Assembly (NCBI GenBank): GCA_017623155.1
Contig: JAGAPR010000001.1
Span: 1 to 64,000 of the forward strand
DNA length: 64,000 nucleotides
Origin: Prevotella sp.
GTDB taxonomy: Bacteria > Bacteroidota > Bacteroidia > Bacteroidales > Bacteroidaceae
Direction: 5' to 3'
Of the stretch, positions 9,505 through 18,548 are shown piece after piece; the stretch's first letter is position 1, and each line of letters begins with the position of its first letter. The notes beneath the pieces are model-generated. The model searched no databases and had not been told where the DNA came from. It saw only the letters and a program-made list of their open reading frames with translations. A program made the translations under genes and the position numbers.

Positions 9505-10263
9505 ATGCGGAAAATACTGTTATCCATATTGGCTTTTTTACCTGTTGTCGGTGCTTTTTCACAGGTTGGCGAGTATCGCAGAGAGTTGGCTGTAGGTGTC
9601 AATGGCGGTTATATGATGAGCAATGTGGGTTTTAATCCGGATATTCCGCAGACTAATTTGGGAGGTTTTACGGGCGGATTTACCGTAAGATACACATGCG
9701 AAAAATATTTTAAGAGCATTTGTGCGCTTGTCGGCGAGGTTAATATATCGCAAGTAGGATGGAAAGAAGACATACAAACGGTCGACGATTTACCCGTGAT
9801 AAACGAATACACAGGCCTCCCTGAGAATTACCAACGCCGCCTGACGTATGTACAGGTGCCTATGATGGCGCGTTTGGGGTGGGGGCGTGAGCGCAAAGGA
9901 ATGCAGTTTTTCTTTCAGGCCGGTCCCCAAGTCGGATTCTTTTTGAGTGACAAGGCAACGTCGAATTTTGAATATGACAAGCGCAACAAGGCCGATCGGG
10001 TGGGTGCCATGCGCGATGCCGTTCAGGACACGCTCGATATCCAGCGCAAGTTCGACTACGGTATAGCGGCGGGTCTCGGTCTCGAATACTCCCATCCCAA
10101 GGTAGGCCATTTCATGCTCGAAGGCCGCTACTACTACGGCCTCGGCGATATCTTCAACAACTCAAAGCGCGACTATTTCGGCCGTAGCAATATCGGAAGC
10201 ATAGTCGTCAAGCTGACATACCTCTTCGATATAGTAAAAACTAATAACCCTAAAATTAAATAA
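9505..10263 (+). CDS. Outer-membrane beta-barrel protein (PorT/OMP_b-brl type)
   Basis: 252 residues. Signal peptide 1-19 (LLSILAFLPVVGAFSQ), then alternating amphipathic strands typical of an eight- to ten-stranded outer-membrane barrel: GEYRRELAVGVNGGYMMSN at the first strand, FFFQAGPQVGFFLSD in the middle, FDYGIAAGLGLEYSH and FMLEGRYYYGLGDIF toward the end, and a last strand ending in VKLTYLFDIV. The pattern fits the PorT-like outer-membrane barrel family. Its start is one base after the stop of the LysM/ligand-binding gene, and a POT carrier starts two bases after it. Specific function is unknown. Confidence 0.85.
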   Translation: MRKILLSILAFLPVVGAFSQVGEYRRELAVGVNGGYMMSNVGFNPDIPQTNLGGFTGGFTVRYTCEKYFKSICALVGEVNISQVGWKEDIQTVDDLPVINEYTGLPENYQRRLTYVQVPMMARLGWGRERKGMQFFFQAGPQVGFFLSDKATSNFEYDKRNKADRVGAMRDAVQDTLDIQRKFDYGIAAGLGLEYSHPKVGHFMLEGRYYYGLGDIFNNSKRDYFGRSNIGSIVVKLTYLFDIVKTNNPKIK

Positions 10264-10265
10264 TT

Positions 10266-11798
10266 ATGTTTGAAGGACAACCTAAAGGCCTCTATGCTCT
10301 TGCATTGGCCAACACCGGCGAGCGCTTCGGTTACTACACGATGCTTGCCGTGTTCGCGCTATTCCTGCGCGCAAACTACGGTCTGTCGGCCAGTGCGGCC
10401 GGCTGGATATACAGTGGTTTTCTGATGCTCGTCTATTTCTTCCCGCTCTTCGGCGGCATGCTTGCCGACAAGTTCGGTTTCGGAAAGATGGTGACTACCG
10501 GCATCATGATCATGTTTGCCGGCTATCTGCTCCTGTCGGTACCGCTCGGCGGCGACACTGTGGCTCTCGTGGTGATGCTCGCCTCGCTGCTGCTGATAGG
10601 TTTCGGCACAGGCCTGTTCAAGGGTAACCTGCAGGTGATGGTGGGCAATCTGTACGACGATCCCAAGTATGCGGCCCGCCGCGACTCTGGTTTCTCCATA
10701 TTCTATATGGCCATAAACATCGGTGCGCTCTTTGCTCCGACCATGGCGATAAAGATCAAGGAGTATGCCGAGGTTTCATTGGGATATTCATCCAACGATG
10801 CTTATCACTTCTCGTTTGCCGTGGCTTGCGCGTCGCTTATCCTCTCGATGGCCATCTATTACGCGTTCCGCAGCACGTTTAAGCATACCGAAGGCACCGT
10901 CAAGGCGGCTGCCAAAGGCAGCGAGACCGTGGCTGAGGAACTCTCTCCGGCCGAGACGAAGCAGCGCATCACCGCCCTGTGCCTTGTGTTTGCCGTGGTG
11001 ATATTCTTCTGGATGGCATTCCATCAGAACGGTCTTTCGCTGACATATTTCGCAGATGAGTTCACGGCACGTTCCGCTGAGGGCGTGCAGGGCATGGCCT
11101 TCGACGTGTGGAACCTCGTGCTCATCATCTTCATAGTCTATGCAGGCTTCTCCCTTTTCCAGGGTAAGACCGCCAAGACCAAGGGCATTTCCGCCGCCGT
11201 CATCATCGCAGCGGTGGGTATCCTCGTGTGGAAATATCAGCAGATGACCGGTGCCGTCGACGTGTCGGCCCCCATCTTCCAGCAGTTCAACCCGTTCTAT
11301 GTGGTGGCCCTGACGCCTGTGTCGATGGCCATTTTCGGCACGCTGGCCGCCAAGGGCAAGGAGCCTTCGGCCCCGCGCAAGATTGCCTACGGCATGATCA
11401 TTGCCGCAGCAGCTTTCGCCATGCTGATGTTCTTCTCGTTCGGCCTGCCCACGCCACAGGTTGAAGCCGGACCTGACGGCGAGCCCGTGGCCGTGCATGT
11501 GGCCGATGTGACGCCCAACCTGCTGATAGGCGTATACCTCATCCTCACGTTCGGCGAGCTGCTGCTCTCTCCGATGGGCATCTCGTTCGTGTCGAAGGTA
11601 GCTCCTCCCAAGTACAAGGGCATGATGATGGGCGGCTGGTTCGTGGCCACGGCCATCGGCAACCAGCTCGTGGCTGTCGGCGGTCAGCTTTGGGGCACAG
11701 TGCCTCTCTGGATCTGCTGGGCCGTGTTCATGGCTGTCTGCCTCATTGCGGCCATCTTCATGTTCGCGATGATGAAACGTCTTGAGCGCGTTTGTTGA
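10266..11798 (+). CDS. Proton-dependent oligopeptide transporter (POT/PTR2 family)
   Basis: 510-residue inner-membrane carrier that imports di- and tripeptides with protons. The first helix holds ANTGERFGYYTM, the POT E-R-F-x-Y-Y proton-coupling motif, here with Thr-Gly in place of the usual residues before E-R. The PTR2 signature is seen as FSIFYMAINIGALFAPTM near residue 145. Twelve to fourteen hydrophobic helices follow, with a long charged loop between helices 6 and 7 (about 205-235). The gene looks richer in G+C and uses GCC/CTC/GTG more than its neighbours, which may reflect high expression or a separate history. It belongs to the run of peptide-related genes beginning with the S9 peptidase. 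Confidence 0.93.
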   Translation: MFEGQPKGLYALALANTGERFGYYTMLAVFALFLRANYGLSASAAGWIYSGFLMLVYFFPLFGGMLADKFGFGKMVTTGIMIMFAGYLLLSVPLGGDTVALVVMLASLLLIGFGTGLFKGNLQVMVGNLYDDPKYAARRDSGFSIFYMAINIGALFAPTMAIKIKEYAEVSLGYSSNDAYHFSFAVACASLILSMAIYYAFRSTFKHTEGTVKAAAKGSETVAEELSPAETKQRITALCLVFAVVIFFWMAFHQNGLSLTYFADEFTARSAEGVQGMAFDVWNLVLIIFIVYAGFSLFQGKTAKTKGISAAVIIAAVGILVWKYQQMTGAVDVSAPIFQQFNPFYVVALTPVSMAIFGTLAAKGKEPSAPRKIAYGMIIAAAAFAMLMFFSFGLPTPQVEAGPDGEPVAVHVADVTPNLLIGVYLILTFGELLLSPMGISFVSKVAPPKYKGMMMGGWFVATAIGNQLVAVGGQLWGTVPLWICWAVFMAVCLIAAIFMFAMMKRLERVC

Positions 11799-12799
11799 TG
11801 TTGTTAGACCTGTTACTCGTATCATTCCTCACGTTTGTCGAGCTTAACTGCGAAAATCTTTTTGATTGCAGACACGACAGCTTGAGGAATGATACTGAGT
11901 ATCTTCCCGACTCTCCGCGACACTGGACACCGTGGCGTTATTGGAAGAAACTCAATAACATAGCGCAGTGTCTGATAGCCGCGGGCGACTACAACGGACA
12001 GTCGGGCTTGCCGGATATCATTGCGTTATGCGAGGTAGAGAACGACAGTGTGATGCGAGATCTCACCAAGCGGTCTCTTCTTAGAAATGCGGTTTATGAA
12101 TATATAGTCACAAATTCCGATGATCCGCGCGGAATGAACGTATCCCTTGTTTATTCACCGTTTGCCTTTGCTCCGATAAACCATCGCTCGTTGCGTCCCC
12201 GGCCGGTTAAGAAAATGCCGCCCACACGAGATATCCTGTATGTCTCGGGGCGTATAATAACCGGCGACACGCTGCATATCTTTGTCGTTCACTCGCCGAG
12301 TCGTCGCAATGGCGAGCGTTTCACGCGACCTTTTCGTATGGCTGTTGCCGAGACAGTGACGCGCAGCATCGATTCCATACGGGCATTATCACCGTGTGCC
12401 GATATTATTGTAGCTGGCGATTTCAACGCATACGCCACCGATAAATCCCTTTGTATGTATACATCCGGCGGCCTTTTTGACGTCACTTCCGCCGCCCGTG
12501 GCAGCACTGCCCGTGGCACTTATCGTTATAAGGGTCGTTGGGGCAGCCTCGATCACATTCTCATGAGTGCCTCTTTGCTTCCTGCCGTCGATTCATCGTA
12601 CATATATGACGCGCCGTTCCTTTTGGAAGAGGATTTCGTTTACGGAGGTGTTCGCCCGTGCCGCACATATAACGGATATAAGTATTCGTCAGAAGGTACG
12701 AGCGACCATCTGCCTCTGAAAGTGGTACTGAGAATAGACAGTTTGCGCGGCAGAGAGCGAATAAAAAGCCGTAATACGGTATCTAAATCATATAATTAA
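11798..12799 (+). CDS. Endonuclease/exonuclease/phosphatase family protein
   Basis: A metal-dependent phosphoesterase of the EEP fold (DNase I/exonuclease III/inositol phosphatase clan). The family motifs are in order: VELNCENLFD (metal and substrate loop), IIALCEVEND with the metal-binding Glu, VAGDFNAYATD, and SDHLPLKV near the end. The likely ATG at 11798 overlaps the last base of the POT stop codon (TGATG); an upstream in-frame TTG at 11792 is possible. The N terminus (LLDLLLVSFLTFV) is hydrophobic but short, so it may or may not be exported. The Bacteroidales members of this subfamily have no settled substrate. Translation is probably coupled to the POT gene. Confidence 0.88.
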   Translation: MLLDLLLVSFLTFVELNCENLFDCRHDSLRNDTEYLPDSPRHWTPWRYWKKLNNIAQCLIAAGDYNGQSGLPDIIALCEVENDSVMRDLTKRSLLRNAVYEYIVTNSDDPRGMNVSLVYSPFAFAPINHRSLRPRPVKKMPPTRDILYVSGRIITGDTLHIFVVHSPSRRNGERFTRPFRMAVAETVTRSIDSIRALSPCADIIVAGDFNAYATDKSLCMYTSGGLFDVTSAARGSTARGTYRYKGRWGSLDHILMSASLLPAVDSSYIYDAPFLLEEDFVYGGVRPCRTYNGYKYSSEGTSDHLPLKVVLRIDSLRGRERIKSRNTVSKSYN

Positions 12800-12842
12800 C
12801 AGAAATTCACGACATTGGGACTGTCTTTTGTTTAATAATTCT

Positions 12843-12850
12843 TAACTTTG
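12843..12850 (+). promoter_or_regulatory. -7 promoter element upstream of the DUF3078 gene
   Basis: TAACTTTG is an exact TAnnTTTG match 145 bp upstream of the next gene. No TTTG is seen at the expected distance upstream, so only the -7 part is supported. The rest of the 12800-12995 gap shows nothing further. Confidence 0.5.
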
Positions 12851-12995
12851 CAAAAGCAAGGCGTTTTATACCGTTTTGTTTTGGGTGTTTATGGATAACG
12901 GCAAATGATTTCATCGCTCATGAAATTGTATTGTTCTCCCAAAGCACAACGGATGACAATGCTGTTGCGACGATACGATAACGAAAGAATATATA

Positions 12996-14303
12996 ATGTA
13001 TATAGTGAAGCTGAGATATATAGCAATACTTTTTTTTGCCGTGGCGTTGTCATTGGAAGCCTCGGCGCAGCGGCGTATGAGGCGTGTTAATAAAGTCGAT
13101 ACCCTGTCTCTTGTGAGGGCATATATCGACTCGATACCCCTTTTGCAGGCCCGTATAGATTCGCTGGTGAGGGCAAACGACTCTTTGACTGCCGTCAAAA
13201 GCGACGGCCGCTATTATCGTTTATTCGCCCCGCTTACGTTTTATCACTCTCCGGCGGCAAAGGCTTTCGGCTCGTTTGACGCTGTTGACGGCGGCGATGA
13301 TGTTGTCGACGCTGTCGATGCGGCATTGCTTAGCGTTTATATCGACAAGCCTTGGCTTGTGAAAAGCAATGAGAGCAAGCTGAAAAAAACTGGAACTTTG
13401 CTCACGGACATAGACACGCCGATACGTCAGGAGATAAAGCTTGCCGACAAAGCCGACTATTTGATAGACGAACCGGATGGTGTTCCGGTGGGCGTGATGA
13501 TAAAGAAACCGAACTTCTGGACGTTCTCCGGCGAGCAGAATTTGCAGTTCATGCAAAACTATTTGTCGGAAAACTGGTATAAGGGAGGCGAGAGCAACTA
13601 TTCGCTGGTGGCCAATGTTGTGCTGAATGCCAATTACAACAACAAGCAGCGACTTAAATTCGACAACAAGCTCGAGTTGAAACTCGGTTTCCAAACATCC
13701 CGTTCCGATACGTTGCATAAGTTTAAGGCAAACTCAGACCTTATCCGATATACCGGCAAGCTCGGCATTCAGGCCGTAAACAGATGGTACTACACATTGC
13801 AGGTGCTTGCCTATACACAGTTTACTCAGGGCCTGAAAGCAAACGACAAGAAAGTATATTCAGACTTCATGTCGCCATTCACGCTCAACATCGGTGTCGG
13901 TATGGACTATACCGTCGAGACAAAAAACAAGAGACTCAAAGGCAATGTCAACATGTCTGTGCTGTCGTTTAACTTCAAATATGTTGACCGCAAGTCACTC
14001 AACAGCCGCAACGGAATAACCGGCAACCACCATACCGGCGAGGATTTCGGTTCACAGCTAACCACGAACCTCACGTGGACGATAAACGATATGATACGCT
14101 GGCAGACGCGTTTGTACTGTTTCACCACATACAAGCGTTATCTGATGGAATGGGAAAACACGTTTACCCTTAAAGTAAGCAAGTATATCAGTGCCAATAT
14201 ATTCATATATCCGCGTTTCGACGACTCGACAAAACGCGACGACGACTGGAATTATTGGCAGTTTAAGGAATATAGTTCGCTCGGTTTCAGCTACTCGTTC
14301 TGA
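12996..14303 (+). CDS. DUF3078 family outer-membrane protein
   Basis: 435 residues with a signal peptide (about 1-25, ending EASAQ). A short coiled segment rich in Asp/Leu/Arg (VDTLSLVRAYIDS, ARIDSLVRANDSL) precedes the domain. The DUF3078 region starts near residue 165 with WTFSGEQNLQFMQNYLSENW and YKGGESNYSL, then runs through about 14 alternating amphipathic strands (LKFDNKLELKLGFQTS, KLGIQAVNRWYYTLQ) to a C-terminal SLGFSYSF, the aromatic end typical of an outer-membrane barrel. The family is common in Bacteroidetes; its function is not known. It is convergent with the DUF1573 gene, with 17 bp between stops. Confidence 0.88.
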   Translation: MYIVKLRYIAILFFAVALSLEASAQRRMRRVNKVDTLSLVRAYIDSIPLLQARIDSLVRANDSLTAVKSDGRYYRLFAPLTFYHSPAAKAFGSFDAVDGGDDVVDAVDAALLSVYIDKPWLVKSNESKLKKTGTLLTDIDTPIRQEIKLADKADYLIDEPDGVPVGVMIKKPNFWTFSGEQNLQFMQNYLSENWYKGGESNYSLVANVVLNANYNNKQRLKFDNKLELKLGFQTSRSDTLHKFKANSDLIRYTGKLGIQAVNRWYYTLQVLAYTQFTQGLKANDKKVYSDFMSPFTLNIGVGMDYTVETKNKRLKGNVNMSVLSFNFKYVDRKSLNSRNGITGNHHTGEDFGSQLTTNLTWTINDMIRWQTRLYCFTTYKRYLMEWENTFTLKVSKYISANIFIYPRFDDSTKRDDDWNYWQFKEYSSLGFSYSF

Positions 14304-14320
14304 GATAGCCGAAACCGATT

Positions 14321-14734
14321 TTATTTTTTCTCTTCTTCCATGTCACCCTCCACGTAGAGGCGTGTCATCTCAACAACACCGTTTGTTCTCACGGTTATAG
14401 ACTTTTTGAAGTGTCCCGGGAATTTGCCCGCTCCGTTGTAAGTCACTTTCAGTTGGCCTTTCTGTCCCGGCATCACGGGTGCCTTTGTATATTCCGGCAC
14501 GGTGCATCCGCAACTTGCCACCGCTTGGTTTATTATCAGCGGAGCGTCGCCTACGTTGGTGTATGTGAACACACAAGTCACTTTCGGAGCCGACTCGGAG
14601 AATTTTCCGAAGTTGTGTGTCGTCTTGTCAAACTTGATTTGGGCACCTTTCTTGTCGCCCGCATTCTGTGCCATGGCGAATGTAAGACCGCAAATCAGCA
14701 TCAGCGACATAAGTATTAATTTCTTCATTGTCAT
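14321..14734 (-). CDS. DUF1573 domain protein (secreted)
   Basis: 137 residues: signal peptide (about 1-22, ending TFAMAQ) and one DUF1573 domain, an immunoglobulin-like fold. Marks of the family are the FDKTTHNFGKF entry strand, the TNVGDAPLIINQAVASCGC turn with its closely spaced cysteines, and PGQKGQLKVTYN. The C terminus is acidic and Lys-rich (EGDMEEEKK). DUF1573 proteins are abundant in Bacteroidetes, often secreted, function unknown. Start could also be the Met two residues later. The promoter element is inside an inverted repeat just upstream. Confidence 0.9.
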   Translation of the reverse strand: MTMKKLILMSLMLICGLTFAMAQNAGDKKGAQIKFDKTTHNFGKFSESAPKVTCVFTYTNVGDAPLIINQAVASCGCTVPEYTKAPVMPGQKGQLKVTYNGAGKFPGHFKKSITVRTNGVVEMTRLYVEGDMEEEKK

Positions 14735-14762
14735 TAAAATATAATGTTGCTATATTATAATT

Positions 14763-14809
14763 AAAGGCAAAAGTAGCCATTTTTGTTATAATGACATACT
14801 TTTGCCTTT
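14763..14809. repeat. 13-bp perfect inverted repeat holding two divergent -7-like elements
   Basis: AAAGGCAAAAGTA (14763-14775) and TACTTTTGCCTTT (14797-14809) are exact reverse complements with 21 bases between. Each arm holds TACTTTTG, a match to TAnnTTTG: on the minus strand (14768-14775) it can serve the DUF1573 gene 34 bp downstream, and on the plus strand it points into the 3' end of GH105. A T run follows the plus-strand arm (14810-14819), so the same stem may act as a terminator. Confidence 0.6.
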
Positions 14810-14845
14810 GTTTTTTTTATACTTTAACTTTTTACTGCCGTGCCG

Positions 14846-15973
14846 TTATTTGTCTTCGCCGAGCAGTTTATAGTATTCCACCGCTCCGAGAAGGAAGCAG
14901 CCGACGCCGTAATCATCGAAGTCGGGCACTTTGTCGTATGTCACGGGTTGGCCGGCCGACGGGTCTTTGCCCGTGCCCTGCATGTAGCCGAGGAAACCGT
15001 CGGGATGTACGGCATCTTTCACCATCGCGTTCCATGCCTTGTCCACTATCGGGCGGTAGGTTTTCTCTTTGAGGTAGCCGTGGCGCATGCCCCAGCACAT
15101 TCCGTATACAAACAGCGACGTGCCGGTGATTTCTTTGCCGCCGTAGGTCACGGGCGATACGAGACTCACGTTCCAGAAGCCGTCTTCACGCTGACACTTG
15201 GCCAGTCCCTCGCACATCATTACGAAGTCTTTTTTCAGCTCCTTGTATATCTTGTCTTTCGGCGACAGCATGTCCATCACTCTCACGTATGCTGCGAGCA
15301 CCCAGCCGTTGCCTCTCGACCAGTAGCAGTCTTTGCCGTCTTTCTCCTTGTATGGGGGCACATAGTCGGCGTCGCGCCACCACAGTCCGTCTTTCACGTT
15401 GAACAGTCCGCCGCCGCATTCGTTCCGGCTCCAGCGATACATCTTCATCGCGTGCTCGATATAAGAGCGGTCGCCGGTGATTTTATACATCTGCGCATAT
15501 ACCGGCATGGCCATCTGTATGGCGTCTATCCATGTCCAGTAGCCCACGGTGGGTTCTTTCATCTGTCCTTGCAGGTTGTCGCGTGTGGCGCGGAGCATGG
15601 TCGAGTCGCCCGTCATCATAAATCTTTCGAGATATGTCTGGCTGCAACATTGGTCGTCGGCGTGACGCGTTTTTATGCCGTTGCGCGGAGTCCATTTGTG
15701 GAAGTTGGCCCATTTGTCGGTATAGTCTATATACTTCTGGTTCTTGTCTATGCCATAAAGGGCCATCAGTCCCTCGTAATATACGGCGCGGGTCCACAGA
15801 CTGCTCGGGCGTATGCGCTTCACGTTTGTGGGCAGAGTGGGGTCTTCGTACTTAGCCATGAAATAATCATTGGCTTTTCTTGCGGTGTTCAGCACTTCCG
15901 TTTGTTTTGTCGTTTGTGCCGCTGCCGGGAGCATCATCGCTGCCGCGGCGAAAAGTGTGATTAGTTTTTTCAT
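14846..15973 (-). CDS. Glycoside hydrolase family 105/88 (unsaturated rhamnogalacturonyl/uronyl hydrolase)
   Basis: Removes the unsaturated uronic acid left at the end of oligosaccharides by polysaccharide lyases, as in pectin use. Start is set at the ATG at 15973 (MKKLITLFAAAAMMLPAAAQ, a clean signal peptide); a longer in-frame ORF to 16072 would put 33 residues before the signal and overlap the promoter element. The 375 residues fit an alpha6/alpha6 barrel. Seen: TRHADDQCCSQTYLERF with the Asp pair at the expected catalytic site, WTWIDAIQMAMPVY, and CYWSRGNGWVLAAYV, a form of the W-x-R-G-N-G-W family motif. Its product would enter the KDG pathway, whose later genes lie at 46.8-51.4 kb. Confidence 0.9.
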   Translation of the reverse strand: MKKLITLFAAAAMMLPAAAQTTKQTEVLNTARKANDYFMAKYEDPTLPTNVKRIRPSSLWTRAVYYEGLMALYGIDKNQKYIDYTDKWANFHKWTPRNGIKTRHADDQCCSQTYLERFMMTGDSTMLRATRDNLQGQMKEPTVGYWTWIDAIQMAMPVYAQMYKITGDRSYIEHAMKMYRWSRNECGGGLFNVKDGLWWRDADYVPPYKEKDGKDCYWSRGNGWVLAAYVRVMDMLSPKDKIYKELKKDFVMMCEGLAKCQREDGFWNVSLVSPVTYGGKEITGTSLFVYGMCWGMRHGYLKEKTYRPIVDKAWNAMVKDAVHPDGFLGYMQGTGKDPSAGQPVTYDKVPDFDDYGVGCFLLGAVEYYKLLGEDK

Positions 15974-16000
15974 TGTCGTAATTTGATTTTTTTTCGTGTA

Positions 16001-16008
16001 CAAAGATA
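16001..16008 (-). promoter_or_regulatory. -7 promoter element of the GH105 gene
   Basis: On the minus strand this reads TATCTTTG, an exact TAnnTTTG, ending 27 bp before the chosen ATG (15973). This supports the shorter start. The 726-bp gap (15974-16699) otherwise contains the 400-bp repeat and the aspS promoter; no ORF or RNA gene is apparent. Confidence 0.6.
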
Positions 16009-16121
16009 GACAAAAATGTTTTAATAAGCGAACAAAACCTGCATTATTCTGTGGCAGAAGCAGTTTGAGCAATGTTTTTCATCGCCAATACTTGTTCTTA
16101 AAATTTATAAAAATCGGAGAG

Positions 16122-16522
16122 GAGTGTTAAAAGCAAAAAGTGCGACTTGAAGTCACCGTTTAGAAAGAGCCGATAATTTAAATTGACATTTCCGTATCAT
16201 TATTTGCGGGTTGAGATGCAATTATTCGGGGTTGGACGTGATTTTCGGGTGTTTTTGCTCTGCAATAAGGCCGTAATTGCATTGCATTTACGGCCTTATT
16301 GCGTTCCAATTACGGCCTAATTGGAATGCAATTACGGCCTAATTGGAAATGAGTATGGGTTGTAGGGGAGGTGGAAAAGGTTGATTTTGTAGGTAAAGAA
16401 CTGATAAACAGTACTTTACGTTAAATGTTCTGAGGATGCGTTTTTTTCGCCGAGGAAATTGTTTTTTGAAAAGAACGCAATTATGAAGCCTTATTCTGTA
16501 AATATAATATCATAAATGTTAA
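16122..16522 (+). repeat. 400-bp intergenic repeat element, copy A
   Basis: Matches copy C (56311-56727) in reverse complement over its whole length, about 85% identical by eye. Order: a GACTTGAAGTC palindrome (16144-16154); a hairpin of 15 perfect base pairs, GCAATAAGGCCGTAA (16262-16276) with TTACGGCCTTATTGC (16288-16302); two direct copies of CAATTACGGCCTAATTGG (16307-16324, 16329-16346); a G-rich stretch; and a GCGTT...AACGC pair around a T-rich segment (about 16439-16480). No ORF is shared between the copies, so it is non-coding. No transposase gene is in the window. It lies 177 bp upstream of aspS. Confidence 0.85.
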
Positions 16523-16629
16523 TAAAAAGCCGAAATATTAAATAATTTTAAGAAGACGACAGATGGCTCAGATTAAAAATCCCGAAACGGAAATTCATGG
16601 GTAGTGCAGGTTAAATAGAGAGGCAATAA

Positions 16630-16661
16630 TTTGCTTGTTTCCACATTTTTATATACTTTTG
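16630..16661 (+). promoter_or_regulatory. Bacteroidetes promoter of aspS
   Basis: TTTG at 16630-16633, 20-base spacer, TACTTTTG at 16654-16661: both elements match the Bacteroidetes sigma consensus. The predicted transcript starts near 16668, leaving about 30 bases before the ATG, so the repeat element upstream would not be in the aspS mRNA. Confidence 0.8.
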
Positions 16662-16698
16662 CATGACATATTAAGAAATAAGGTTATATAATAATATT

Positions 16699-18462
16699 AT
16701 GTATAGAAGTAAGACATGTGGAGAGTTGCGTCTCTCCGATGCAGGCAGCGTGGTAACGCTTGCCGGATGGGTGCAGCGTAGTCGCAAGATGGGCGGAATG
16801 ACTTTCGTCGATTTGCGCGACAGATACGGTATCACACAACTTGTGTTTAACGAGGCCGTGGATGCCGCTCTTTGCGAGCGCGCCAACAAGCTCGGCCGCG
16901 AATACTGTATTCAGGTCAGCGGAACGGTGAGTGAGCGCGAGAGCAAAAACAAGAACATCGCCACCGGAGAAATCGAGATTATCGCTTCGGAACTGAATGT
17001 ACTGAGCGAGAGCGTCACCCCGCCGTTCACGATAGAAGACAATACCGACGGCGGAGACGATATCCGCATGAAATACAGATACCTCGATTTGCGCCGTAAT
17101 GCCGTGCGCCGCAATTTGGAATTGCGTCACCGCATGACCATACTCATAAGGAATTTCCTCGATTCAAAAGATTTTATCGAGGTGGAGACTCCTATTCTCA
17201 TCGGTTCCACGCCGGAGGGTGCGCGCGACTTCGTAGTGCCCTCGCGAATGAATCCGGGACAGTTTTATGCCCTGCCGCAGAGCCCTCAGACGCTGAAACA
17301 GCTGCTTATGGTGAGCGGGTTCGACCGTTACTTCCAGATAGCCAAGTGCTTCCGCGACGAGGACTTGCGCGCCGACCGCCAGCCGGAATTCACCCAGATT
17401 GACTGCGAGATGAGTTTCGTGGAGCAGGACGATGTTATCGGCTTGTTTGAGGATATGGCCCGCCATCTGTTCAAGGAGGTGCGCGGTGTGGAACTTCCGG
17501 CAAAGCTCACGCAGATGACATGGCACGAGGCGATGCGCCGTTTCGGTAGCGACAAGCCCGACTTGCGTTTCGGTATGGAGTTTGTCGAACTGATGGACGT
17601 GCTGAAAGGCACGGGAACATTCGCTGTGTTCGACAGTGCCGAGTATATAGGAGGTATCTGCGTGCCCGGTTGCGCCGACTATACCCGCAAGCAGCTCGAC
17701 CAACTTACCGACTTCGTAAAACGCCCGCAGGTAGGCGCGAAAGGTCTTGTATATGTCAAGTACAATGCCGACGGAACGGTGAAGTCGAGCGTCGACAAAT
17801 TCTATTCGCCCGAAGTGTTGCAGGCATTGAAAGAGAAGATGGGAGCCGCCGACGGCGACCTCGTTCTTATTCTGAGCGGCGACAAGGCCAACAAGACCCG
17901 TACGCAGCTATGCACTTTGCGTCTCGAAATGGGCGACCGCCTCGGTCTCCGCGACAAGGATAAGTTTGAGTGCCTGTGGATAATAGACTTCCCCCTCTTT
18001 GAATGGAGCGACGAGGAGCAGCGACTCATGGCCACCCACCACCCGTTCACGATGCCCAATCCCGATGACATTCCGTTGCTCGACGAGCATCCCGACCGGG
18101 TTCGTGCCAAGGCATACGACTTTGTGTGCAACGGTATCGAGCTGGGAGGCGGCAGCCTGCGTATACATGACGGCAAGTTACAGGAAAAAATGTTCCGTAT
18201 TCTCGGGTTCACCCCGGAGCGGGCTATGGCACAGTTCGGCTTCCTCATCAACGCATTCAAGTATGGAGCGCCGCCTCATGCCGGTCTCGCTTTCGGTCTC
18301 GACCGCTTCGTGAGCGTGATGGCCGGTCTCGATTCCATACGCGACTGCATAGCGTTCCCCAAGAACAACAGCGGACGCGACGTGATGCTCGACGCTCCCG
18401 GCGAACTGGATGTGAAACAACTCGAAGAACTTCAATTAAAGGTTGATATACATCAAGAATAA
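16699..18462 (+). CDS. aspS: Aspartyl-tRNA synthetase
   Basis: Charges tRNA-Asp with aspartate. 587 residues, the normal bacterial length. The N-terminal OB-fold anticodon-binding domain is [10 protein letters not shown] to about residue 110 ([20 protein letters not shown]). Class II motif 2 is [18 protein letters not shown], motif 3 includes [12 protein letters not shown], and the bacterial insertion domain lies between (about 280-420). The start at 16699 follows a well-formed promoter. Whether it also charges tRNA-Asn cannot be read from sequence alone. Confidence 0.98.
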   Translation: MYRSKTCGELRLSDAGSVVTLAGWVQRSRKMGGMTFVDLRDRYGITQLVFNEAVDAALCERANKLGREYCIQVSGTVSERESKNKNIATGEIEIIASELNVLSESVTPPFTIEDNTDGGDDIRMKYRYLDLRRNAVRRNLELRHRMTILIRNFLDSKDFIEVETPILIGSTPEGARDFVVPSRMNPGQFYALPQSPQTLKQLLMVSGFDRYFQIAKCFRDEDLRADRQPEFTQIDCEMSFVEQDDVIGLFEDMARHLFKEVRGVELPAKLTQMTWHEAMRRFGSDKPDLRFGMEFVELMDVLKGTGTFAVFDSAEYIGGICVPGCADYTRKQLDQLTDFVKRPQVGAKGLVYVKYNADGTVKSSVDKFYSPEVLQALKEKMGAADGDLVLILSGDKANKTRTQLCTLRLEMGDRLGLRDKDKFECLWIIDFPLFEWSDEEQRLMATHHPFTMPNPDDIPLLDEHPDRVRAKAYDFVCNGIELGGGSLRIHDGKLQEKMFRILGFTPERAMAQFGFLINAFKYGAPPHAGLAFGLDRFVSVMAGLDSIRDCIAFPKNNSGRDVMLDAPGELDVKQLEELQLKVDIHQE

Positions 18463-18548
18463 AACGATGCTCAGGTGATTTATATCAAGAATATCGGTTA
18501 AAATACTTTAAATAGCTGAACCAAAGGTTGTTAATGTAATAAAAAGCG

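Noticed and set aside
12905-13090. 61-residue ORF before the DUF3078 gene
   Set aside because: Out-of-frame overlap with the DUF3078 signal peptide region and no recognisable features.
14840-15964. 374-residue plus-strand ORF opposite GH105
   Set aside because: It is the antisense shadow of a gene with clear GH105 motifs; its translation has low-complexity His/Val-rich composition typical of shadows.
16122-16698. T-box or other tRNA-sensing leader for aspS (and valS)
   Set aside because: The element is in opposite orientations at the two genes, lies upstream of the promoter elements, and no T-box consensus is seen.
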